Assembly: GCA_029962745.1 (NCBI GenBank)
Contig: CM057157.1
Span: 26,601,953 to 26,665,952, forward strand
DNA from: Echinometra lucunter
Taxonomy: Eukaryota > Echinodermata > Echinoidea > Camarodonta > Echinometridae
Reading direction: 5' to 3'
DNA: 64,000 bases
Shown: one piece after another, positions 23,601-34,052 of the stretch
Layout of the letters: the number at the start of each line of letters is the position of its first letter
Numbering within the stretch: the stretch's first letter is position 1
The notes under the pieces: model-generated
Seen by the model: only the letters and a program-made list of their open reading frames with translations
The model's database searches: none
What the model was told of the DNA's origin: nothing
Position numbers and translations under genes: made by a program

Positions 23601-26600
23601 GTCAGGTGGGAGTCGTCCCCGGGGGAGTTGTCCTCCGGGGGAGTTGTCCTGATACGGGTAATTTGTTTGTTTTTCTTTCCTCATAAACCTGATATCAAAT
23701 TTAGTTCTCTTTATTTTATGGAATTATACTGGAAAAATTCAAAAGGTCATGCTGTATATGAAAGAATGTTTTTTAACTTTCCAAATACAAAGCTTATGAT
23801 GTTATTGTGCCAAATAAAATTCAGGCGTATTAACATCGTGACTAAGTGAACATTTTTAATGAAGTAAAGTATAGATGAATCTTTTAGGCCTTGCCTACAT
23901 ACATGTACATATTATACTTGATCTTTTTATCTATTATGATTCTAGTATATTCCCTTGTAAACTGAACACTTCAGGTTAAGGATGCATGTTAGAATGCATA
24001 GTATAACATTAAACCAGTCCAATTCCTCTCACTTCTACCTATTAGGAGTGTTTGTGAATGGAAGAGGGATGAAATCCAAACCCACTGCCACCATAGAGGC
24101 CATGGAGAAGCTCTATAACCCACAGGTATCTGTGGTTCTCAAGCACAGAGGAGTGGAAGGTATGTCACCCTGACAATGAAAATGTTGAGACTTGTTCAGA
24201 TATAAAGCGGTAAGCCCCCACATTTTTGTTGTGTATTATGCAAATGAATGGGATATGAGAGGGCAAAAAAAAAACAAAACTAAAATGATGATGCAAGCTG
24301 TGGTCCAATCATTAGTTTGTCTGTGCAACTTTTGGCAAATCTCTCCTTTTCTTGCGCATCGACACATTGATGCATGTTCTTTATCATAAGTGACATGGTT
24401 TACCGTCCAATATGTGAACGCTAAATACAATGTGGGTTTTTTCTTTGGGGGGGGGGAGGGGGACCCACTTCATGCCTGAACAAGTCTTTTATGTTTTTGT
24501 TTGTTGTTGTTTTTTTACATTACACCATGTATATAAAGGCATACAGGGACATGTTTGCCAGATGTGTTGACATCTCTTCCCCTGGTTTCAACTTTCCAGT
24601 TCCTAAACATTGACTAGCAAACATTTTGGCACTTAATGACAATTCTAATCTACCACAGAGGTCTACTAAAACATACAAACTTTTTAGATTAGACTATCAT
24701 TACTGCCTGATATGAGGTTTCAGTTGCTTAATTATGGGTAATTTCCAGTTTCCTGTGCAGGGTTATATGCCCAAGTTCCCCCACCTGGGGCCCGTTGCAT
24801 AAAACTTTTGCCAGAGTTTTTTATGGCAAAATTTGAGGAAACTACAGCAAAAAAAAAGATTGCCATAGTTTTCCATTACATACAAATTTGCCAAAGTTTT
24901 TTTGCCAGAAAAAAAGTCTGGCAAAAGTTTTATGCAACGGACCCCTGATACCCTATGCAGGCAAGGAAAGTGTTTTTGTGGTTAACCTGTGTGTCATATT
25001 TGTTGACCAATAAAGAATGGGGTAAAATGAGAGGAATGACTAAATTGCAATAAATGAGATTCATATGATGTCTATTGGATCATGCTCTCATGATGTCTTT
25101 GCATGTAAGAAGCAATGGAAAAAATACATGAGAGCTAAGGGCAATTTTCTCCCAAAATGTAAAAAAAGAGCCCTGTAAGTTGCAAAGTAGCCCTCATATT
25201 TTGCCATTGGGTTCAATACAAAATGTCATTTGGAATGAACACTCTTAACAGAAGTAAGAAAAATAACCCCCGTACAGAAAATCTTCATTTTTTCCCTGGT
25301 AAGAAGCGAAATCAGCGTACAACATTACTGCGATCCTTGTTTCGGTATTACATTAATTGGAAGACATAAGGTGACAGGTATCACTGAAAAGATAGGCTTG
25401 CTTTCACATCAGTCAAACCTATAAAGACCCACAAAGAGAGGAAAGTAGTCTTATTAATTGTGTCATGTATGAGCTCAATTTTCATCTTCATTTCAATAAA
25501 TTTTGATGAGAATCTTTTACAGAGTTACAAAATATGTTATCTGTGTATTCATGTGGTCACTAAAGCAGTTGATATTGTGTTTGTGTTGTGTATACATGTA
25601 CCAGCAGTAATTATTTCATGTCTTACATAAGGATAGCCTCGCAAATAAGAACAAATTATGCATTTTTCTCTTGTACTTCTATGATCAACAACTACATCAG
25701 GCGATGATGGGCACTATACTCCAGAGTACGATGACAAGCAGCTATCCTCTGGCCTGGCAGCCTATAGGTTCAAACAACGGCAGGCTCCAGCTGTCATTAT
25801 GGAGGAGAAGGAGGAAGAGGATGATGATGACGATGAGGGACTGCTACCGAGTTGGTTGAGACCACAGTCTTCTGCATCGGTAATAACGCTTTTGCGATGG
25901 AGAATGGGTGTGGAGGGGGGGGGATAAATAGTTTCTGCATTCTAAGTTTCACGTTTCAAGTTTCAAGTTTCATTGATTTAAATCCATACATATTGGATTA
26001 TTCTCGATTTTTCACAGAATGCAACAAAATTTTACAAAATATAACAGAAATGAACAAAGTCTAACATAGATAACGGAGTAAACCGGGAATTTCACAAAAT
26101 ATAACAAAATACAACAAATTGTAACAGAATATGACAAAATATACCAGAATATAACAAAATATATCAGAGTATAACAAAATTTTCAGTGTATCAAAAAACC
26201 CCTTGAAATTAAAAGAAAAAAAAATAACATCAACACGACATCTATCTCCAGGAGGTGCTAAATCCAGTTTCTTTTTTCTTTCAAGTCTTGTGTATCTTTT
26301 GACACCAAGTTTATGAAATTGGGTTGTACCGTTACCGAGTAACTTAGCCTTTTGTGACATGTCGGCCAGAAAATTGAGAATTTCTGACTTTTGTGTATAC
26401 AGAATGGGTAACTGCATTTCCTGATGTTTCTTTTTTATCACTTCTAATTTTTTTCACAGTAATTATCTTCTAAATTCTACCTCAATGTTGATTCAGATAA
26501 CACTTTGAATAGCAGTCTTAAACAATGAAAAAGTGCAATTTGAAAAACAAAGAAATAACATAAGGAATTTGTAGCACTTTCCTGAAAATTTAAACTCCAA

Positions 26601-28035
26601 AACCTTTCTCTTCTTGCTCATCACTTTTACTTGTTGACGTTTGGAATTGAGTGACCCATGTATTAAAGGTGGTTCCATGACATTTGCTCCGGCCGACAAT
26701 TGCTCCCATGGAAAATCTGCACGTTAAGTAAAGCATAAAACCTAACCCCAAACCTAATAAGCTTAATCTTTATCCTCACATCCTTCTGAACAAAAATCCC
26801 TATCACAACCCTATGTTTTCATAGAGATTAAGACAGGAGCAATTATCGCAGGAGCATATGTCGCGTCACCATTAAAAGTCTATTGGAATATAAAGGTGCT
26901 TTCAGATATGAGGCGACTTTGTGGTGCCACTTTGTGTGCACACATTTTTTGTGTACAGGTCTATGGGGTATAGGTCGACAAAAATATGTCGCCAAGGCAG
27001 GACACAATTTGGTTTGCTGCCTGGCTGCAAAAAATGTGCACCAATCAAATTGCTAAAAGTTAGCGCAAAAAATTGCTGTCAGGAGATTGTTTGCGCAAGT
27101 CTTGACAAAATGCTCTCTTATTTGAGAGTTCACATGTTAATGCGCGTTCATTACCATAAGTGCCGATACAAAGTCGCATCATATCTGAACACAGAAAATG
27201 TGTGCACACAAAGTGGCGTCACAAAGTCGCCTCATATCTGAAAGCGCCTTAAGACTTCAGGAGTTAACAGGTTAATAGTCAATGATTATGTAAATCTTTT
27301 GTTTGAACAGGTCATATCTGGTGTATCATCAATCAATGACCGTGATGATGATGACCTAGCAGCGTTGATGTATGGCATTCCTAGTCGCATGGGCACTGCT
27401 GTATCTATGGCCTACAGATCACAGAGGTATGCATGTTGTGACCAACATCTGGGAAAATCCTGGAAATTCATTCATTTAGATAATGTTAAAGAGTTGAAGT
27501 TGAATTCAAGGAGTGCCACTCTAACTGCACTGTCATTAAGATTGTACACACAAATATATTTTGAAATGAACTTAGCTTTCAAAATGTAACATTACAGAAT
27601 AAAGTTGAAAAACCTTTAGGTTGTGCTTGCTAATGTAATTTTTAATGTTCCTAGGACATGTATAAGTATAATTTATGGAATTTTTAGTGTTCCTAGTACA
27701 TGTTTAAGTATCATTTGCGAAAAAGAATTGTTTTTGATAGTGTTCTCGATTTGATTTGTATTTTGAATAACAATGCTGAGTTTTTTTGCAAAGTTATTAC
27801 GTTACACCAGTCAATTGGATTGCTTTATTGCAGTTTTAATTCATATCAATTGATTAATTTATGCTTTTCTTGCAGTTCTGCCTCTCTGCAGGGCAAACCC
27901 TCAAGGGAAGGTTCCTCTGGATCTCTGTCCAAGCCACGCCCATCTTCCTCGGCCTCCCATCACTCCTCAAGGGACTCCCTGCTCCCGGCTGCTCGTCTTG
28001 ACAGCAACTTCCAAGACATACCGGAAGAGCTGTAA
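20592..28035 (+). CDS. Multi-pass membrane protein of unrecognised family, 770 aa
   Basis: Five coding exons join in phase: 20592-22335, 24046-24159, 25701-25879, 27311-27426 and 27876-28035. The first exon holds 581 codons. If its strong donor (AG|GTCAGT) is not used, the frame stops at 22352, giving a 586-residue form. The N-terminal ~85 residues are charged and probably cytosolic. About eight hydrophobic segments follow, near residues 88-107, 159-183, 201-220, 243-266, 318-338, 342-360, 368-388 and 397-427. The loop after segment three has two Cys and an NET glycosylation sequon, so it is probably extracellular. The C-terminal ~340 residues are soluble, with an acidic stretch near 654-666 (EEKEEEDDDDDE) and a Ser-rich tail ending in EEL. 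The topology loosely recalls TRP-like channel folds, but I saw no diagnostic motif and do not assign a function. Confidence 0.85.
22438..22825. repeat. 16-bp G/C-rich minisatellite, arm 1
   Basis: About twenty copies of a unit close to GGAGGACAACTCCCCC (15-17 bp) occur on the plus strand, with variants such as GACAGCTCCCCC and CACCTGACAACT. The array lies in the first coding-region intron of the membrane-protein gene, just after a poly-T stretch. It is open in several frames on both strands because unit length and composition avoid stops. These frames are not genes. Confidence 0.9.
23325..23652. repeat. 16-bp minisatellite, arm 2, inverted relative to arm 1
   Basis: The same unit appears here as its reverse complement (GGGGGAGTTGTCCTCC). 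The order of variants is preserved. The distal end of this arm, read on the minus strand, gives plain unit, GGGGACGACTCCCACCTGAC, then plain unit, as does the start of arm 1. The two arms are thus an inverted duplication separated by about 500 bp. Confidence 0.9.
24787..24945. mobile_element. Foldback MITE with GTTGCATAAAACTTTTGCC termini
   Basis: The left end GGGGCCCGTTGCATAAAAC continues with TTTTGCCAGA. The right end is its reverse complement over 29 bp with one mismatch. The 159-bp element lies in the intron between exons 2 and 3 of the membrane-protein gene and is related to the element at 62577-62734. Confidence 0.85.
25880..26893. other. Intron with AT-rich simple repeat, no exon seen
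   Basis: From 26020 to 26180 the phrase ATAACAAAATATA and close variants recur about ten times. A minus-strand open frame at 26061-26441 includes a non-repetitive part at about 26230-26400. I could not assign it to any retroelement or gene. Confidence 0.4.
26894..27249. mobile_element. PIF/Harbinger-type MITE, copy 1
   Basis: Inverted termini are AGGTGCTTTCAGATATGAGG and, from the other end, AGGCGCTTTCAGATATGAGG, each followed by CGACTTTGTG. The element is flanked by TAA on both sides, the TWA-type 3-bp duplication of Harbinger elements. It lies in the intron before exon 4 of the membrane-protein gene. Confidence 0.8.
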
Positions 28036-28384
28036 ACAGACCATTAGTCCAAGCCATGCCCATCTTCCTTGGCCTCTCATCACTCCCAAGGGACTCCCTG
28101 CTCCCGGCTGCTCGTCTTGACAGCAACTTCCAAGACATACCGGAAGAGCTGTAAACAGACCATTTGTCCAAGCCATGCCCATCTTCCTCGGCCTCTCATC
28201 ACTCTCAAGGGACTCCCTGCTCCCGGCTGCTCGCCTCGACAGCAACTTCCAAGACATACCGGAAGAGCTGTAAACAGACGATTAGTCCAAGCCATGCCCA
28301 TCTTCCTTGGCCTCTCATCACTCCCAAGGGACTCCCTGCTCCCGGCTGCTCGCCTCGACAGCAACTTCCGGAAGAGCTGTAAAC
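27920..28384 (+). repeat. 119-bp tandem repeats derived from the terminal coding exon
   Basis: The segment that encodes the last ~38 residues and the stop codon (ending GAGCTGTAAACAGA) is followed by three further copies downstream. Stop-region copies fall near 28030, 28149, 28268 and 28376. The spacing is 119 bp, with the last copy shorter by about 11 bp. Because 119 is not a multiple of three, the extra copies would not extend the frame. They form part of the 3' UTR or flank. Confidence 0.9.
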
Positions 28385-28466
28385 AGATCATGCATTAGCT
28401 GCAGTGGTGATGAAGAATGAAAAGTTTGATGTTATTAACAGTACATATCTCTAGAAGTAAGAACCT

Positions 28467-28787
28467 GGGAGGTGTTTCATAAAGCTGTTTGTAAACTTTT
28501 GAATGACTTATGAATGGCTGAAATGTGGCAAGCCACTGTGGTTCTCAATCATTATAAATCGCTTCAACAATAGGTGCAATATGCAAACGTAGATTAACAT
28601 TACTATTGTGTACAAACATTTTCATGGCAAAGTATATTTTTTTGCCACAATTTAATTGAGATTATGGGAAATGCAGTTACACTTCGTTCAAACGTCATGA
28701 ATAACTTTGAACATCCTATTTGGCACTTCATGTTCCAGTCATTCGTAAAGTCATACGTAACTTTACGAACAGATTTATGAATACCCC
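28467..28787. mobile_element. Foldback MITE near the 3' end of the membrane-protein gene
   Basis: The left end GGTGTTTCATAAAGCTGTTT and the right end, read on the other strand, GGTATTCATAAATCTGTTCG are imperfect inverted repeats. The interior is also partly complementary (GTAAACTTTTGAATGACTTA against GTAAAGTTACGTATGACTTT). Confidence 0.6.
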
Positions 28788-29346
28788 TGTTGTGATGACA
28801 AAATACATTTGCAGAGAAATCCTTTTGTAATGGATTTTACAAAAATAGTCTGTGATGAAGATCCTCGATTGAGCAGGGAAATACGAAACACACACCTTCA
28901 TCATTTGAAGTGAATTCATGTGTATACTACCTATGCTTCAATGGTTTTTTTCGGGGGGGGGGGGGGGCGGAGGGGAGGTAGCCGGTATATACATGTACTC
29001 CTTTTTACATGTGAGGGCACACAGCAGTGCAGTCGAAGATGTAAAGTGGGCCATACAGATACATTTTATAGGTAATCTTTTGTAACCTTGGCTCCTGTTG
29101 CAGATATAGCCTTGTGCTACACAAATTATTACATAAAGTCTGCTATGGCTACTAATGCAAGAAAGTAATGTACAATGTAGTGAACTGAAGTGACGGGCAC
29201 ATTTGTTGTATTTCTTTAGGCTATCGATTTAAGCATGAAAATGGTCAAAATCACATTGATTGGAAATCCTTGTCTGCACTTCAAAAGACTTCATTTCTAT
29301 CAAACACAACTACCACACTGCACTTCAGAGACAACTCAATGTCTTA

Positions 29347-29661
29347 AGGTGCGTTCAGATATGCGACTTTGTGCCGCCACATTTTTTGTGTACAGGTCTG
29401 TGGAGTATGGGGCGACAAAAAAATGTTGCCAAGGCAGGACACAAAAAATGCGCACCAATCAAATTCCTACAAAGTTAGCGCAAAAATTGTTGTCATGAGA
29501 TTGTTTACTGCAGTTTTGACAAAATTCTCTTATTTGAGAGTTGATGCGTTACTGTGCATTCATTAGCGTAAGAGGCAGCACAAAGTCGCATCATATCTGA
29601 ACACAAAAAATGTGCCGGCAAAATGTGGTGGCACAATGTCGCATCATATCTGAACGCACCT
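29347..29661. mobile_element. PIF/Harbinger-type MITE, copy 2
   Basis: The termini AGGTGCGTTCAGATATGCGA and the matching inverted right end are flanked by TTA on both sides. The body shares GTGTACAGGTCT and GACAAAAA-type text with the element at 26894-27249, in the same orientation. Confidence 0.8.
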
Positions 29662-32600
29662 TTAACCTCAATTATGTCAGTTTGTTTTAGACGAGTAGTA
29701 GAAATGCATAGAGCATGTTGTTTATCTAACTCCAGTCTTCAGCAAAAAGTAATGTATTTGTACAAAGGTGTGTTGTGTCCTAAATAATTTTTGTTTGTGT
29801 GTCTTAGATCATTGAATACTAAACTCAGCTGGGATTAGAGTTTCATGGAAAATTTTGTTTTATACCAAATTAGAATTTTATCCAAGTTAACAATCTTTGT
29901 TTGTAGATTGGTTAATTCCATTCTAGATTAAATACATGTATGTGTGATTATTGTGTTGTAAATACTGTTGTAAATTAGAAATGAATGAATTTCTTTCAAA
30001 ATCAGTCTTTCAAACTTATATAAATCTTTGATTATGCATATATCTGAAATTTTAAAAATATTTTATAATTTAGAATAAGCATATATTTTGATACCTGAAT
30101 CTATGATCTTTCTTCTGAAAATGTGTGTAATCTGAATATGATTTTTTTTTTTTTGGGGGGGGGGTACAAATTGTGTACATGTTTAATAAGGAATTATTCA
30201 TTGTTACATCATTCATATTGAGAATTTCACATGTCAATAATATCTTCTGTGAAACTACTACAACTTAAAAGAAAAAGTACCACCCATCTTTTAGTCATGT
30301 AAGGACGACTTTGTTTCAACTAAGAATTTTTAAATTCTGGATAATTCTGGTCCAATCAAATGTACATATATGTTAGGGTTGAAGTAAAGTAACTCGATTA
30401 CATGTTCTTAGAGAAAATGTTTGTGAGAAGTTCAGTTTTGTCCACTCTTGGGATGGAAGTACCATAGAACCCATATAGGTTTTCAAGTTCTTGGTTCTTT
30501 GCTGAACTCTATGGACCACATTTCAAGTTCCAATTAATAATAAGTGAGAAAAATCTTAATATTGCAGAGATGTTCATGAGTGACTTTATGATTGCACTCG
30601 CCCCTGTATATTGCAGTGAATATGTCTTTGTTTCAGGTACATGTAGTAATGGTACGTATGTAGCTTTTGTTGTGTATAATGTACTCCTGTTTTCAGAGAC
30701 TCCAACCCCAAGCACCTCTTAAGCGGAAGATTCTCACACCAAGACCCCCTAGTAAACAGGAGGCTCTGACCCAATGTGCGCGTAGGCTTAGCCCACATCA
30801 CCAGTGCAAAGCATGAAATTCCTTGCAGCCAGAGGCCTCTTTTAGGGTTATAGAAGCTCTCTGATGCGATCTTAGGCTTACTTTTTTAACATATGACAAC
30901 TCTAAATATGGTAAAATCCAATGATTCAGATTCATTTTTTTCAAAAAGGTGGTTGGGCGGGAGAAAAAAGGAGAAACACAGCTAGGGCGGGAGAAATTCA
31001 AACTCAAGCGGGAGAGCGGGAGATTTTGTGAAAATGGACCCAAAGCGGGAGATCTCCTGCCGAAAGCGGGGGAGTTGGAGTCTCTGTGTTTTTGTAGAAG
31101 AATGTATTCAAGACCTTTATTTTGAGATTCCGTCCATCTCATATGTGAACAAATCATGGTTATGATAATAAGAGCTCTACTTTTTTCATTTTCATCACAA
31201 AATTTAAGTCTCAATGTGTGTTTATTGCCATGTAATGTATACTCGGACATAGCCTGCCGGGCCCTTCTTTCCATTTCTGTCTCTCATCCTGTCAGTGTGT
31301 ATATCCTACTGCTTGGCAGAAACACACAATCAAATAAGAAGAGTTTCTTTTGAATACTAGTATATATGTCTGCTTCTTCAAAGTCTACATCTTTGAAGTT
31401 CAACTCTTTTCTAGTTTTAAACCTACACCATGCATTCAGTTCATACATGAAGTACCAAACACCAGCAAGTATAACTTCAGAACATCACTTTTTTTTTGTT
31501 CTTTCATGACAAAACTAAATACATGTATTGCAAAATATGACAAAAATTCCTAGCCTTGCCTTTTTTTCCCCAATTTTCCCCTCCTCTCCGTCAAACTCTC
31601 TTTCACCAATCCATCTTTCCATGCTTTTTCTCTCTTTTCCTACTCTCCCCTTTCAATTTAACATAGAAAAAAATGAAATAAACATAATACTACACTTGAG
31701 AAATATAGCCTTTTATTTATCATGAGGGATCAGAATTACAAGATAAGGGGGGTGTAACATAAAGAGATACAATCAATCTTACAATCAATTGTATCTCTTT
31801 AGTACATGGTTTGCCATAGACTTACTATTGATATCAATCGTAAGATTGATTGTATTTTTTATGTTACACCCCCCAGACATAACAAGTTTCATAAATGTAA
31901 AGTGAAAAGTGTATATAACACACACACGCTGTGATCAAATAGATTAGCAACATGTGATGTGCATAAATTTGCACGATGTCCGGGGTTTCGCGTGTTTTGA
32001 GGGATGAGATCGAATGTTAGCTAGGGGTCCATTTACTCTAGCAAATAGTGCATTATCCCTTTGATGCACCATTACTAGACTATATGAACTCCAAATGCTA
32101 AATTATCCCTCGTGCAGGTCTATTTCAGCTTGGCTTTTGGCCTCCGTGAAACAAAACTGCACTTGGATAATTCAGTATTTGCCGTGCACATCATCTAGTA
32201 TGGTGCACAATACACCTCTTATTATGATATTCCACATTACAGGGCTTCCTAAAAGTACTTAGAATATGCTTTAAATTTTAAGGTCTTTGGCTTTATGAAA
32301 AGACTTCCACTTATTGATTGGTTTTTCAAAGGGAAAAAAGTGTTTCACAATTAAGGTTTTATTTATGGAACTGAAATTAAAGAAAAAATTTGGCAGCTTC
32401 AATTTTCATCCTTCAGAAATGAATCTCTTGTGCATTTTCTAGCCAGCTTCATTAAGCCTACATAACGCATATGTCATATCATCAAAAGTGTAGTCAAAGG
32501 CATCTCAGATGACCTATGTAATATTCAAACTAAAGGTCAATCATTTACATGTAAAGTACAGGTGATGAACAAGTCATTTTTTTGCAATATGAACATTTAT

Positions 32601-33300
32601 CATGGCAAGAGACTTTGAAATAAAATAGATAATAACCCAAGCGCAGAAACAGAAGACATTACTATGAGCAGGTGGAGTAGAATATGCATGCAATGAAATC
32701 ATGTGTAAGCTACAAAAGTGAGCTTAAAAGATTTAAAAGGTCTGTTTAAATTCTCTCCAAGTGACTATATACTTAAGAAAATTTAACAAAAGCATCAATC
32801 AGCACTGGTCAGCTATCTTGTAAACCTATTTGTGACAAGGGTCCACATTGTGTGGTTTAGATTTGGCGTAATAACTTTTGATGTAGAGCCCATAGACATA
32901 TAATAAATTTACTAGACAAAAAGCAGCATGCGCAGATATCATTACGCTAACGTCATTAGGCCCCGCCTCTTTGGAATCATTTGAAGGGGCCGCTAAGCAC
33001 CTGTTATTGCCATGATACCAATGATATCAATAACACTATTGCATTATTCGTATCTATTGCCCGAATCATTTTTATTCTAAAACTTTGATTTAATGCGCAT
33101 TTGTTGCGCATTTATTGTGCATTAACTGCGGATGCGGTAAGCTGATGCGTGTTATGTTTCATAACACGTACAAGCAAATGCTACAAGTTGGAAGCATCTT
33201 ACAAAATAAATTATTCATTTTTGATCATGAATACTGATCGTGCTTAGGTCGGCCTGCTAATGGATCTGGACAAAATGGCGGAGCTTTAGGGGCCTGGTAG
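29662..33300. other. Intergenic region downstream of the membrane-protein gene, MITEs only
   Basis: Three foldback elements are visible. The one at 30694-31086 has CAGAGACTCCAACCCC ends and possible TGTTTT flanks. The one at about 31747-31875 has GGGGGTGTAACATAAA ends and a GATTGATTGTA core. A weak palindrome lies at about 32035-32215. An AATAAA at 31677-31682 is a possible but distant poly(A) signal for the gene to the left. No conserved coding sequence was recognised. Confidence 0.5.
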
Positions 33301-33960
33301 AGCCCTAAAAATCATACCAAATACATTAGCAGAAAGAGCAACAAATTCTGCACACACTGTATCTCAGTTGCGCCTGTATGTTTATTGTGATGCTGACATT
33401 TATTGAAGGAAAATAAGCACTAAAATCCTGAAATTGGCAACACACTGGACAGTTTAAAATCACTGTTTTTCCATGCAAATTGTCAGCTTTTTGACTTCTC
33501 AACATATTTTCTGTCCATCCATATTCAGTTCATATAAAGGCAAATGAAGCAATTAACAAAAAATACTGGTGTTGCCAATTTGAAGAAGAAAAGCTGATCA
33601 AATAAGGCTTCAAATAATTCTGGTAATGAATGGGTTAAGAACCCATATCCAAGACCACTGCTCCATCTGATGAGGTATTCCATCTAACTTATGCTAGGTC
33701 CCCACTGCCAAACCGATCGACTCTGCAAAAAAAGGCATAATTTTGACACTTGAATATAATAATTCCTTGAAGCCTTGAATGAGCCTACCCATGTCCAGTC
33801 TCTTGTACAGTCAAATAATTTGAAACCGCAAGTGACTTTCCATAACAAGGCTCATTCAGGGATTCATGGAATTATTATATTCAAGTGTGATAATAATGTC
33901 TGTTTTTAGAGATCGGGACAATCGAGTTAATCGGATCGGCCGTGGGAACCCAGCATTACA
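33300..33960. mobile_element. Degraded family A MITE and adjacent foldback repeat
   Basis: About 33300-33638 resembles the family A MITEs (CTGAAATTGGCAACACACTG, TGTTGCCAATTTGAAGAAG, end at GGGTTAA). From about 33690 to 33955 a second foldback has TTGAATATAATAATTCCTTG matched by the inverse ATGGAATTATTATATTCAAG. Both lie just downstream of the EIF2D stop. Confidence 0.5.
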
Positions 33961-34052
33961 CAAAAGCTAAGATTATTACAAGATAAACCATAGCAATTGT
34001 GTCATCTATCGCCAATAAATTAAATAATAAGAACCTAGAATAAAAGCCTTTA

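Larger units (their letters stand above)
22353..24045. other. Intron 1 (coding) of the membrane-protein gene outside the minisatellites
   Basis: The 500-bp spacer between the two minisatellite arms and the 390 bp after arm 2 show no exon-like sequence. The spacer is mostly AT-rich with a short GC stretch near 23140-23180. Confidence 0.4.

Noticed and set aside
22332..23849. Long open frames on both strands rich in GGVVLRGSCPPGEL-type repeats
   Set aside because: They arise from the 16-bp minisatellite, are open in several frames at once and have no start or splice context.
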